A stretch of 64,000 nucleotides of DNA from Lycorma delicatula. Taxonomy: Eukaryota > Arthropoda > Insecta > Hemiptera > Fulgoridae. Location of the stretch: assembly GCF_047948215.1 (NCBI RefSeq), contig NC_134455.1:298954647-299018646 (forward strand), in the 5' to 3' direction. Below, one piece after another: positions 24,790 to 36,519 of this stretch (its first letter is position 1; each line of letters opens with the position of its first letter). Position numbers and translations under genes: made by a program. The notes below the pieces were generated by a model, which was given only the letters and a program-made list of their open reading frames with translations, had not been told where the DNA came from and did no database searches.

Positions 24790-25975
24790 TTGTACTTCGT
24801 TCGATGAACCAAGAGAGGTGCAGCATTCAGCATTCTAGTTTCGCATAAACTCTTATATAGAAAACGCACGGTTGTGAAATTAAGCCTCCAATCCAAGTGA
24901 ACTTCTCTCTGAACACCGAAGAAAGCAGAACAAGCCTTTTTGGCAGCTTACTGAAAGTACTCCTTGAATCGAAGATTCTCATCTAGGATAATGCTTAGAT
25001 ACTTCTGAAGCAGGACATACCTCTTTTATGTAATTCGATTGATAGACGAGGTCGCCGTGTAACAGATAGTCTACGCTTAAGCAACATCATCATTGTTTTT
25101 TGTGGTCTAAACCCAATCATATATTGCAAACTCTACAACTGGAGTATCTTGCAAGCCTGCGCTGCTCGAATTCGATCTCATTTCTCGAATTTTCTTTAAC
25201 CACAAATGCCCATAATCCGCATAAGCGATGACGCGGCATCCACCGTGTAACTTCAGCCACATCAAAGAATCGAATTCAACAACCCAGAAAAGTGGTCCTA
25301 AAACACTACCCTGCAGATTACATTTAGATAGCGTTTTTTCTACCTGTGTGACGCGGTCTCGAAGAATATCTCGATTGCTGTGACAACTATAATTATACAG
25401 TTGTATTTTCACCTCATTCTGCGTGCAATTATCTTCTGCAGCTGAAATATGACAGAGGGGCCACCAGAAATGATTAAAATCCCCTGATATGTTAAAAAAA
25501 CGTACTTAAAACATACTTAGACTCACTAGAAGGAACAATCTTTATAATCTTATGAGTAGCATCTTCCGTGCCCCTGCCTGGGCAATACCGATATCGATCG
25601 TCTATAAAAACCTCTTTAGAATTCAATCTAACAGTAATACGAAGGTAAAAATCCTTGGTGGAAAGATTTTTGAGAAGGATTTGTACCTTAATCCTTCTCA
25701 AAAATCTTTCCACTATCTGGCGGGAGCGTTAAAGGCCTACAAGAGGAACTCACCACCATATTTAAACAACAGTGGAGTCCTCGTCACCATATTTAAACAA
25801 CAATTATAGAACACCTTTTTCCAGCAAATAGGGAAGTAGCCAGCAAAGAGCATCCTATTAAAAACTCTAGTCAAAGTACCAACAGAAATTCCGACACAAC
25901 GGACAAGGAGCTCCACCGTGATTTTATCGAAACCCGGGGCTTTATTCTTATCAGAACTGCAAAATGTACTACAGC
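24790..25975 (-). pseudogene. R1-like non-LTR reverse transcriptase pseudogene
   Basis: The minus strand encodes most of an R1-clade-like RT in order. From 25975: SDKNKAPGFDKITVELLVRC and VGTLTRVFNRMLFAGYFPIC, 55 uninterrupted codons. Near 25745: CRPLTLPPDSGKIFE. At 25620-25530: CPGRGTEDATHKIIKIVPSS (the G(F/Y)R…GTEDA block). Near 25480: ISGDFNHFWWP, replacing ISGAFDNLWWP. Near 25310: LQGSVLGPLFW. Near 25215: GCRVIAYADYGH, where the catalytic YADD is now YADY. Near 24985: KYLSIILDENLRFKEY. The lost catalytic Asp, the frameshifts and a local inverted duplication (25658-25713) show it is dead. The endonuclease and gag portions are missing. Confidence 0.85.
25658..25713. repeat. 24-bp perfect inverted duplication inside the RT
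   Basis: Arms 25658-25681 and 25690-25713 are perfect reverse complements with an 8-nt loop (TGTACCTT). The right arm encodes the expected KIFERIL-type pol sequence on the minus strand. The left arm is the extra, inverted copy that disrupts the frame. Just downstream, CACCATATTTAAACAACA occurs twice directly, near 25751 and 25784. Confidence 0.95.
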
Positions 25976-27324
25976 CATCATTATCATCATCATGGCATGA
26001 TTCAAAATGAATAAATAAATAGTAAGCGTCTGACGAATTAAATCAAGCAAAAAAATAAAATAAAATAAAAACCTTTAAATGATAACTATTATTTAGAACT
26101 CAATTTTATCTTGTAGAATTCTACAAGTTATTGGAATTTACATTTTTAGTTCTGTTTAATAAAATTAAGCTGTAAATTTGCTCATTGTGTCGATAAGAAA
26201 ATGTAGTAGCTCAGCTATCCTGATTGGTAAATTTAATAAATATTGAATATATATTTAAAATTAAATTTTCTGTTTAATTTTTCAATTATTAGATTTTTTA
26301 TTCACTTCAATTAATAATTGAATCATTTAACGTTAAAGAAATATATCAATCCAGAATTGTATACATTATCTAATTCATTTATAACAAATCGTTTGACTCT
26401 GAAATTTATTTTTTATTATAAATACGTATGTGTTCATATGGCTATATTTCCTCTTAATTTATGATTTCTTTATATTATTATTCAGAAGTGAGTAATATTT
26501 TTTTTACCAACTCTTCTTTTTTCCTGGTTCTTGGGTTTATTTATTTTTAAAAAAATAAGAAAACGTAATTTATAAATGCTGTTTAATTTGGAATTTTTGA
26601 AATTAAATAAAAGTGAACATTCACTTAATTGAATGAACTTGTTATAATAAATACTTTAATTTTTGACGATAAGGTGGAAATTAATTATCTCACTTCAGTT
26701 ATTAGGATGTAAACCTCGAGGAAGATTATATTATTCTCCAACCACCATTCTGGTAATCGATGAAATTCTTTTTAGTTCAAAAACTACAGCTGTTTTTCGA
26801 TTGGTTAGTAATGTATTTACACCCGTATTTAACGATTGGTTAGTATAGTATTTACACCCGTAATGTACAAAGGATACGGGAGAAATATTTCCTATACCTG
26901 ACTAACAACTTTAATCCCGCACTAATTTATATGTGTATGTATACCCATAAATGGACTGAATAAGGAAATATGTGTGTGTACTATCATTACCCCATTGGAT
27001 ATATTCAATGATCAATATCATAAAAAAATTAATTTTATGAATTAATAACTTGTGGAAACTAACCGTTTATCCAGATAATGGTGTAGCACTAGTTTTGATA
27101 AAAAAATGACAAACAGGATATAAAGGAGTGGTACAGCCTTTTTTGTTGTATATACTTGCAACAAAGTTGGTAATAATTTATAATAAATTAATATTACACA
27201 AATTTAAAATAAAAAAAAATAATCATTTATTTTAAATTATTACACACAGATTTTAAAATAGTTTACTAAATCTACAGTTTATTCGTTATTAAATCCACAT
27301 TTCTACTTCGAATGTCTGTGTTAC
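25976..27324. other. AT-rich noncoding intron sequence
   Basis: No gene. A short direct duplication of GATTGGTTAGTA…GTATTTACACCCGTA occurs at about 26799-26865. Confidence 0.45.
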
Positions 27325-27790
27325 TTTTACGTCCTTGTATGAAGTAAAGGAAGTATTGTAGTCGCCAAAAATTTTGGTTTTCAGATTTCAACGGAAATAT
27401 TCATTTTGACCATACTGAATCCATTTTAACTAGTCTCCGCGAGACGTCTATTAGTACGTATGTATCTGGCATAACTCAACGATTAGCCGTAGGATGTTAA
27501 AATTTTGGATTTAGGACTGTTGTAACATCTAGTTTTGCCCCTCCTTTTTGATTGCAATCTACTCAAAAATAGTGACCAAAAAACCCCGAAATCCAAAAAC
27601 CTTTGGATTTTAGACTTTTTCTTAACAGGAATAGTAAGATCCCTCATTGAGTGCTTTTCAACGATATGTCATAAGTTGTACTTATTTTAATTGGTTCCAG
27701 AGTGAATTAGAGGAAAATAAAATTTTAATTAATGAAATATTTGGATCTTACAAGGGGAAGGCGCATCGGTTCGAATCAGACTACATCTCC
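27325..27790 (+). repeat. Interspersed repeat ending in a B-box-like motif
   Basis: A distinctive block runs from ACGTCCTTGTATGAAGTAAA through AACGATTAGCCGTAGGATGT and TTGCAATCTACTCAAAAATA to CTTACAAGGGGAAGGCGCAT followed by CGGTTCGAATC. The last part resembles the T-arm (B box) of a tRNA. It has the look of an abundant, noncoding insect interspersed repeat, and I recall close relatives in hemipteran genomes, unverified. No ORF. Ends are approximate. Confidence 0.5.
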
Positions 27791-28107
27791 TTTTTTTTAA
27801 TTGTTTTTTAAATATAGTGATCTATTAACAATTATTAACATCTGATTGTAAAAATGTTTTATACGTTAAATAATAATTCCATAATAATAATTAAAAATAT
27901 GAAAAAATATCAGAAGTTATTAATGAAATAAAATTTTATGTACTTTTCATTTTACAAAAATGTGTGTATTTAATAGGCGTAAAAGGAATTCATGCGATTC
28001 CCACATCAGAATTTTATTTATGATTAATTGTATCTTTTAGAGTCATTAAATTTGAACAAAATATTAATTTTTTAATAATAATCGAAAGCATTGATAATAC
28101 AAATATA

Positions 28108-28118
28108 TTATAACTTCT
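28108..28118. repeat. Target-site duplication of the RTE element, left copy
   Basis: TTATAACTTCT, identical to 31396-31406. It lies immediately next to the poly(T) run (minus-strand A-tail) at 28119-28129. Confidence 0.9.
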
Positions 28119-31100
28119 TTTTTTTTTTTGTCTTCAGTCATTTGACTGGTTTGATGCAGCTCTCCAAGATTCCCTATCTAGTGCTAGTCGTTTCATTTCA
28201 GTATACCCTCTACATCCTACATCCCTAACAATTTGTTTTACATATTCCAAACGTGGCCTGCCTACACAATTTTTCCCTTCTACCTGTCCTTCCAAAATTA
28301 AAGCGACTATTCCAGGATGCCTTAGTATGTGGCCTATAAGTCTGTCTCTTCTTTTAACTATATTTTTCCAAATTCTTCTTTCTTCATCTATTTGCCGCAG
28401 TACCTCCTCATTTGTCACTTTATCCACCCATCTGATTTTTAACATTCTCCTATAGCACCACATTTCAAAAGCTTCTAACCTTTTCTTCTCAGATACTCCG
28501 ATTGTCCAAGTTTCACTTCCATATAAAGCGACACTCCAAACATACACTTTCAAAAATCTTTTCCTGACATTTAAATTAATTTTTGATGTAAACAACTTAT
28601 ATTTCTTACTGAAGGCTCGTTTAGCTTGTGCTATTCGGCGTTTTATATCGCTCCTGCTTCGTCCATCTTTAGTAATTCTACTTCCCAAATAACAAAATTC
28701 TTCTACCTCCATAATCTTTTCTCCTCCTATTTTCACATTCAGTGGTCCATCTTTGTTATTTCTACTACATTTCATTACTTTTGTTTTGTTCTTGTTTATT
28801 TTCATGCGATAGTTCTTGCGTAGGACTTCATCTATGCCGTTCATTGTTTCTTCTAAATCCTTTTTATTCTCGGCTAGAATTACTATATCATCAGCAAATC
28901 GTAGCATCTTTATCTTTTCACCTTGTACTGTTACTCCGAATCTAAATTGTTCTTTAACATCATTAATTGCTAGTTCCATGTAAAGATTAAAAAGTAACGG
29001 AGATAGAGAACATCCTTGTCGGACTCCCTTTCTTATTATGGCTTCTTTCTTATGTTCTTCAATTGCTACTGTTGCTGTTTGGTTCCTGTACATGTTAGCA
29101 ATTGTTCTTCTATCTCTGTATTTGAACCCTAATTTTTTTTAAATGCTGAACATTTTATTCCAGTCTACGTTATCGAATGCCTTTTCTAGGTCTATAAACG
29201 CCAAGTATGTTGGTTTGTTTTTCTTTAATCTTCCTTCTACTATTAATCTGAGGCCTAAAATTGCTTCCCTTGTCCCTATACTTTTCCTGAAACCAAATTG
29301 GTCTTCTCCTAACACTTCCTCCACTCTCCTCTCAATTCTTCTGTATAGAATTCTAGTTAAGATTTTTGATGCATGACTAGTTAAACTAATTGTTCTGTAT
29401 TCTTCACACCTATCTGCCCCTGATTTCTTTGGTATCATTACTATAACACTTTTTTTGAAGTCTGACGGAAATTCCCCTTTTTCATAAATATTACACACCA
29501 GTTTGTATAATCTATCAATCGCCTCCTCCCCTGCACTGCGCAGTAATTCTACAGGTATTCCGTCTATTCCAGGAGCCTTTCTGCCATTTAAATCTTTTAA
29601 TGCTCTCTTAAATTCAGATCTCAGTATTGTTTCTCCCATTTCATCCTCCTCAACTTCCTCTTCTTCCTCTATAAAACCATTTTCTAATTCATTTCCTCCG
29701 TGTAACTCTTCAATATATTCCACCCATCTATCGACTTTACCTTTCGTATTATATATAGGTGTACCATCTTTGTTTAACACATTATTAGATTTTAATTTAT
29801 GTACCCCAAAATTTTCCTTAACTTTCCTGTATGCTCCGTCTATTTTACCAATGTTCATTTCTCTTTCCACTTCTGAACACTTTTCTTTAATCCACTCTTC
29901 TTTCGCCAGTTTGCACTTCCTGTTTATAGCATTTCTTAATTGCCGATAGTTCCTTTTACTTTCTTCATCACTAGCATTCTTATATTTTCTACGTTCATCC
30001 ATCAGCTGCAATATATCGTCTGAAACCCAAGGTTTTCTACCGGTTCTCTTTATTCCGCCTAAGTTCGCTTCTGCTGATTTAAGAATTTCCTTTTTAACAT
30101 TCTCCCATTCTTCTTCTACATTTTCTATCTTATCTTTTTTACTCAGACCTCTAGCGATGTCCTCCTCAAAAATCTTCTTTACCTCCTCTTCCTCAAGCTT
30201 CTCTAAATTCCACAGATTCATCTGACACCTTTTCTTCAGGTTTTTAAACCCCAATCTACATTTCATTATCACCAAATTATGGTCGCTATCAATGTCTGCT
30301 CCAGGGTAAGTTTTGCAGTCCACGAGTTGATTTCTAAATCTTTGCTTAACCATGATATAATCTATCTGATACCTTGCAGTATCGCCTGGCTTTTTCCAAG
30401 TGTATATTCTTCTATTATGATTTTTAAATTGGGTGTTGGCAATTACTAAATTATACTTCGTGCAAAACTCTATAAGTCGATCCCCTCTTTCATTCCTTTT
30501 GCCCAGCCCGTATTCCCCCACTATATTTCCTTCCTTGCCTTTTCCAATGCTTGCATTCCAATCTCCAACTATTATTAAATTTTCATCTCCTTTTACGTGT
30601 TTAATTGCTTCATCAATCTCTTCGTATACACATTCTACCTCATCATCATCATGGGCGCTTGTAGGCATATAGACGGTAACAATCGTTGTCGGTTTAGGTT
30701 TTGAATTTATCCTTATTACAATGACTCTATCGCTATGCGTCTTGAAATACTCCACTCTCCTCCCTATTTTCTTGTTCATCACGAAACCTACTCCTGCCTG
30801 CCCATTATTTGACGCTTAGTTAATTACTCTAAAGTCACCCGACCAAAAGTCGCCTTCCTCTTCCCACCGAACCTCACTAATTCCTACTATATCCACGTTT
30901 ACCCTATCCATTTCCCTTTTTAAATTCTCTAGCCTACCAACCTTTTTTAAGCTTCTAACATTCCACGCTCCGACTCGTAGAATGTTATTTTTTACTTTTC
31001 TGGTGACCCCTTCCTTAGTAGTCCCCACCCGGAGATCCGAACGGGGGACTATTTTACCTCCGGAATATTTTACCAAGGAAGGCGCCTCCATTATTGCTTT

Positions 31101-31395
31101 TGAAAATGCAGAGCCACATTTTCTTGGAATAAAAAAAACAGCTGTAGTTTTCCATTGCTTTCAGCTGCGCAGTACTCAGAGGACTGAGTGATGTTGATAC
31201 GGCCGTTTAAGTCGTCCTGACTCACGCCCCTAACAGCTACTGAAAGAGCTGCTGCCCTCTTTCAGGAATCATTCCTTAGTCTGGCTCTCAACAGATACCT
31301 CTCCGATATGGTTGCACCTTCGGTCCAGCTACTCTGTATCCCTGAGCACTCAAGCCCCCTCACCAACGGCAAGGTCTCATGATTCATAGAGGAGG
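28119..31395 (-). mobile_element. Full-length RTE-type non-LTR retrotransposon
   Basis: A 3.28-kb element with every expected landmark. A perfect 11-bp target-site duplication flanks it (28108-28118 and 31396-31406). It has a poly(A) tail on the minus strand, a very short 3' UTR (the ORF ends 4 bp before the tail), one long endonuclease-RT frame and a GC-richer 5' UTR of about 300 bp (31092-31395). RTE elements move by target-primed reverse transcription and characteristically have one main ORF and a short 3' UTR. It sits antisense in the CUB-gene intron. Related relics lie at 3206-3272 and 18738-18773. Confidence 0.92.
28134..31091 (-). pseudogene. RTE endonuclease/reverse transcriptase ORF (two nonsense codons)
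   Basis: A single frame of about 985 codons from ATG at 31091. The N-terminal apurinic-like endonuclease shows AWNVRSL, SEVRW, VGDWNASIGKG, YQIDYIMV and SDHNLVIMKC (about residues 40-250). The central RT shows GRKAPGIDGIPVELLRSAGE, MIPKKSG, YRTISLTSHASKILTRIL, EDQFGFRK, LAFIDLEKAFD, VRQGCSLSPLLFNLYM and the catalytic LRFADDIVIL. The C-terminal part has YLGSRITKDGR, SVALYGSETWT and a GRPR…DRESWR tail. Only two in-frame stops interrupt it (TAA at 30816-30818 after VIN, and TAA at 29139-29141 after MFSI). No frameshift is needed. All catalytic motifs are intact, so it was inactivated recently. RTE clade assignment is from overall architecture; a related APE-type clade is possible. Confidence 0.92.
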
Positions 31396-31406
31396 TTATA
31401 ACTTCT
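31396..31406. repeat. Target-site duplication of the RTE element, right copy
   Basis: TTATAACTTCT, directly following the element's 5' end. Confidence 0.9.
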
Positions 31407-32124
31407 ACCACAATAATTTTCCTACGTTAAAAAGGTGGAATAAATCAAATTACATGAAAAGTAACTACGAAGTGTGTCTGAAACTATTAATTTATAATTA
31501 GTAGTTAAATTGTAAATTTAATAACTTTGAATTGAAATACATTACGTATTAAGTTCCTGTTTCAGTCTTATTTTTCATGAAAACTTTACTAATTATTCCA
31601 CATTGATATTACGTTTTCTCAAAAATTATTTTATCAATTGGCTTTGGCAAATATTTTGATTCAGAGCCATATCATCGTGTATGTTTGTGTATTTTTCAGT
31701 CTTTAAATCTGAAACTTCAGCCTGTTTTTAAATAACCAATTTTAAAAATAAAAAAAAAAAAATAGAAAAAAATAAGTAATATATTTTTTAAAAAGATTTA
31801 CGAAAATTACAAGCAAAAACGAAAAAAATCTGTAAGTCTCTTATTAGGTAAAATAAAACTGAATGATTGACTTTAAAAAAAATAAATAAATGGATTCTAT
31901 AAATAAATATTCAAAATGTTTAGGGAAATCAGAACTAAATGATGCAACATTAAACAAGATATAAATATTAAAAATTAAAAACTCGACTACCAAAAAAATA
32001 ACATTGCTGACAACCATTGCCCTTTGATATAGGATAATTATGAATATAGGATATTTAAAATGAGTGCAGGTGACAATTTTGTATATAGTATTTCTACGTA
32101 GTATAATATTTTTTCCAAACTTAA

Positions 32125-32245
32125 AAAAAATATATAACCCATGATACTCCTGGCAACGTAAGGATTCCAACGGGGATCATTCATCTAAATCGGTTTAGTC
32201 ATTGAGCTGCTAAGACGGAACAAAAATACATACATACATACATAC
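32125..32245 (-). repeat. Dispersed repeat shared with 58180-58650
   Basis: On the minus strand: (TATG)n, then CTTAGCAGCTCAATGAC, TAAACCGATTTAGATGAATG, ATCCCCGTTGGAATCCTTAC. The + strand at 58180-58222 plus 58598-58650 carries the same order (TGTATGTATG, GCAGCAGCCCAAAGG, CTGAACCGATTTAGATGTAT, CGTTGGAATCTTTACATTAC). Two copies in one window show it is an interspersed, noncoding family starting next to a TATG microsatellite. Confidence 0.75.
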
Positions 32246-32860
32246 ATTATTTTACATTTTAATTATAATACATACATTATTGTAATGTATTTAAGGTAAA
32301 TACATTACACTCCTTTTTGGGCAGTTTTGTAATACACATGTATTCTAAATCTGTACGACAAAAAAATTAAACTTTACTTAAATTATATAGATTTAACATT
32401 GTATCGTAAAAAATAGTATTTAACATTGGGTCGTCAATAAAAATCTGGTAACCAGATTTTTTTTGAAATGCTTTACTGAGTTTCAACCATTATCAACTAA
32501 TACCATTTTCTAATTTTCTTTGATCAGTTTGAACCAGATTTCTACCAGTGTTTTTCGGTTATTGGTCTGTTTCAAAACAGCTTTTTCAACCGGGTATTCC
32601 CTCTTTAGTAACTGATAAAAATTGAGTTAGTCATTTTCATGAGTTGTATGAGGTATAGTATTTAAAAATATTGATATTTAATATCGATACACCCTCAATC
32701 TCTAATTGCTGAATGTTAAATATTGCGTTATAAATTTTAAGCATTACTGGAGTTCACGCTGTTTTAAATTTAATGAAAAGTTATTTATTTATAAACATTA
32801 TACCTCATTTAAAATTAATTTATTATGGATTTACATAAGTAAATCCATAATTCATTATTT

Positions 32861-32925
32861 CAGGAAATCGAACCCGAGACCTTGTAACAGGCAAGTACGA
32901 TACCATTTGTTACACTAAAGCAGTC
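32861..32925 (-). pseudogene. tRNA-like sequence (SINE head or tRNA pseudogene)
   Basis: The minus strand reads TTTAGTGTAACAAATGGTAT…ACTTGCCTGTTACAAGG…CTCGGGTTCGATTTCC. It has a good B box (GGTTCGATTTCC), a partly paired anticodon-arm-like segment and an A-box-like segment. The acceptor stem does not pair well and the D-arm is poor, so a working tRNA is unlikely. A tRNA-derived SINE fragment is the simplest reading. Confidence 0.4.
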
Positions 32926-35541
32926 ACTTCCGATAATTTTCTTGAAATTTGATTTGCTTTACATAAAATATCTTCTTCATTTAGAAATTATCAAATCAGT
33001 AAACTTCTTTATTTATTTGCTTATATCATTAATCGTGAAAATTAATATTTTTTTATTTATTTTTTAACAAATTTTCTTTTCTTTTTCTTTCTAACAAAGT
33101 CTACGTACACTGAATAATTTCTTATTTATATTATTTTACTTTAGTTGAAAGTCTTGTAAATTTTGTTTTTGCGTCTCTTGTTTTATCCAAAACTTTCATT
33201 TGTTAATGTAAATTATTATCAAAATATAAACTTACAGATCACATTTAAAGGAATTAGTAAAGTTTACTAGCATTTTAGCAAATCTTAGCTTTCGAATATC
33301 TTTTAAATTAATAATTCTCTTATATTAAAAGGGTGCATCTAAAAGCACGAGAAGTTTGTATATTGTTTTGAAGGTAAAGAAAACGGTTTAATCTCTGAAT
33401 ATGAAATAAGTATTTTAAAATGTTGCAAATTTAGTAGATTTTATAAAGATCACTAAAAAAATATTTGATGTCTACCCAAAAGATTTTCTGTTTTAAAAAG
33501 TTCCTGTCGGTTATGGCTGTCATCGCCATTAAATATTTTCTATAATACTTTTTTTTTATAAACTGTAGTACTATATCCTTAGAATTCTTCAAAGAAGTTT
33601 GAAGACGTTTTCATGCACAAAATAAGGCCAATCAAATAATTAATTGAGCTAGATAAATTTCAGCTACGTAGACCAATATTTACTTAATAAATTATTATAT
33701 TTCAATTCGTTGGAACCCTACTTTATCCTTGATGCTTTCTAGACTCAATAAAATGTACCCTAGAAAGCTATGAATAATTTATTAGTAAAATTAAAAAAAA
33801 AAAAACACGTTATTAATTACCAAAAAGGTACTGTGTTAATTGAATATAGCATTTTATAAATGAATAAATGAATAGACCTTATTTTTTTTAAATAGGGCTT
33901 TTGTTGTATTTTATGAAAACATAATAAATTAAAAAAATAAAAATCATATCCAATTTAATGTTACTTTTAAAGACTTTTTTAAAAAATAACGCAATTTTAT
34001 TTTTGAGTATTATTCTACATATTACATATGTATGAATATTTTGTATATCATTTAATGTGTAGTTAGATGTATATAAATAATATGTACTGAAAAAACTATA
34101 TTTTTTATCAACACCTTCCAGATTATTTTTTCTCAACTTTTTGTGATTTTATTTTTTTATAAGCTAGCTGTAATATTAGTATATCGAGCAATTGTTTTTT
34201 TACTACATGAACTCCCACAACTGGTTTATCTTATAATGGTTCGTATTGTAATGTTGGTCTAATTATGTTTTCCCATTATTTTCTGCAATTTCTCCAGGAA
34301 TTTGCAAAAATAGTTTCTTACACAAAAAACAGAATGCCTACTTATTCTTATTACCATTATGTAGATAACATATTCTGCAGTAAAATTATTTACTTACGTA
34401 ATTCGAATTGTAATATAATAATTTACGCCGTATTTTAGTAGATTTTCTCCTATAACTTGCCGTGACTCTTATTCTGTCGATAATGCTTGAATGAACAGTC
34501 ATAACCCATTTACAAGGTCTTTCGATATTTTCACTGGTAGTAGATGATTTAGATTATCTCAGTTCACAGATTTTCTTCAAAGTTTTGGAGAGTCACCTTG
34601 TCAACATTTTTCCAGGTAAAAAGATTACTACAAAATGTTTTATATTATGCAGCTATTTTAGATTTAGTGACTAAGATTATATAGAGAGAATTTGAAAAAT
34701 AAGGAAATCCAAAATCAAACAACCACAGTGTTTATACAAGACTTTATGGTTTCCAATAGAAAAGGAGAACAATTGTTTGAGTACTTACTACTCAAGAAAT
34801 GTTAAGTAAAATAATTTTGGTTTCTAGACAGAATGTGTCAAAGTTATACACCTTTACAAAATTTGTAAAATTACTTTTATAGAAAATTTGAGTTTACGTG
34901 TTAACCAGTCTTATTTTAAAAATAAAAGGCTGCAAGATGATATTGGCTCAAACTTTAAACCACTTAAAAGACTTAGAATGAAACCTGTTATAAATATGGT
35001 TTATCGCCCTGAGGTAGATAATCCCCACGTCCGGAACACAACATCAACGTTCCACGTCCAGGGCGGCAACAGCTGTACTCACGTACATTACATATAGCTG
35101 GTTAACGGGGTTCCGAGTGTTGTTTCTCGGATATACTTTCTTCGGTCGATTTACATCCATAGGCCGAATTACAGGACTGGATTTCACGGCCACCTGCAGA
35201 TATGAAATTCTTACTGATTTTGGAAATGGAATGATACCACCTTTAGAGCTGGCGATGTGGGCGGCTACGGTCGAAGATATTTGCAGGTGAAACGGAGACC
35301 TTTCGTTGTCCACATGCCCCCCGCGATGGCAAGCATGTAGTTAAGGTGCCCATGTTGTTCGGAGCATGGGAGCCCTGAAAGCCTCGGTGTGTAAGGGCCT
35401 GGAGTCAGTGCAGAGACTGCGCATCCGCTCTCTGCCAGGACATATGCCGGTTCCACCGGAGTACCGGAACGGACCTCCAGGGTTGGTAGCCCTGGATTGG
35501 GGGTGTACCCCGGCGGCTAGCCTTACTACGGAAGGGATTAA

Positions 35542-36517
35542 TTGTTCATGCAAACTGAACAACTAAACGTGGCAGAAGGTTCACGTAAACACCCTCGTTT
35601 AGAACTAGCCTTTTCACCTGAGGCAAAACGGAGAAAAAGTGCAGAGTCAAGAAAGATTGAGATTGACGCTAGGAAAAGCTTACAAAAAGCTTTTTTTAAA
35701 AGTAGTAATGTACCGAAACCCAAATATTTAGTCATTACAAAGGAGGATGGAAATTTCTCAAGGTGAGTCCTTTTCTCATCGCTCGGGAGATAACCAAATG
35801 CGCTGGTGGCCCTGTAAAAGAAATAAGGAAGACCTTCATGGGACTTCATGTTGAGACTGTAAATGATGTCCAGTCTCAAAAGATTTTAGGGCTTAAAAAG
35901 ATTGGAGAACTGGCTGTACATGTCGATCCCCACGGTACGCTCAACACCTCAAGCGTTGTGGTCGTCTGTCGGGATCTTCTAAATTGCACGGAGCAAGAAA
36001 TTGTTAAGGAGTTGTCATCGCAGGGAGTAATTGAGTGTCGCCGATTGAACATGAGGAGGAATGGCGAAGTCCTACCTTCAGACCCTCATGTTCTCACCTT
36101 TAACCGGCCTATCTTGCCGGAGAAGATTAGAGCGGGGATACATCGATTGGATGTGCGGGCATTTATCCCGCAACCAATGCGATGCTTCAAGTGCCAACGT
36201 TTTGGCCACACCGCTATCAAATGTGAGAGAACGCAAATATGCGTGTGCGGAGAAGAGGTGCATGAGGGAGAGCCGTGTAAAGAGCCCCCTACATGTATCA
36301 ATTGCAAGGGACAGCATTCATGTAGATCCAGGAATTGTCCTGTCTCAAAGAAGAAGTAGCTGTGCAGGAAGTTAAAACCCTGCAGAAAATCAGCTACATC
36401 GAAGCCAAAAAGATTGTTAACGCCCGCAACCCTAGAGCAACAACATCTTATGCTCAGGCTGCGGCTACTGTTCCGGCTCCTGCTCCGATTGCTGTAGATG
36501 AGGCTCTCAAATTATAA
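35542..36517 (+). pseudogene. gag-like ORF1 of the I-like element (two frameshifts)
   Basis: ORF1 nucleic-acid-binding protein. The start gives a basic segment (LELAFSPEAKRRKSAESRKI). A one-base loss near 35762 shifts from NFSR to SPFLIAREI. The middle contains a typical gag fold region (LKKIGELAVHVDPHGTLNTS). The C-terminal half has zinc knuckles MRCFKCQRFGHTAIKCERTQ, CVCGEEVHEGEPC and CINCKGQHSCRSRNCP. A second small frameshift near 36352 leads into EVAVQEVKTLQKISYIEAKK and an alanine/proline stretch before the deletion. Such proteins package element RNA. This copy cannot make the intact product. Confidence 0.85.
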
Positions 36518-36519
36518 AT

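Larger units (their letters stand above)
31407..34989. other. AT-rich noncoding intron sequence
   Basis: No gene. Contains an interspersed repeat (32125-32245), a hairpin with 13-bp arms (32822-32834/32839-32851) and a tRNA-like stretch (32861-32925), each noted separately or in the findings. Open frames are low complexity. Confidence 0.5.

Noticed and set aside
25751..25802. CRISPR-like short direct repeats
   Set aside because: Only two 18-bp copies 33 bp apart within an RT pseudogene; a local duplication, not an array.
28626..30672. Several + strand open frames of 65-148 codons
   Set aside because: They are antisense shadows of the RTE endonuclease/RT ORF, rich in Ser/Leu/Phe as expected from the complement.
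32861..32925. Functional tRNA gene
   Set aside because: Good B box but unpaired acceptor stem and poor D-arm; more likely a SINE head or tRNA pseudogene.
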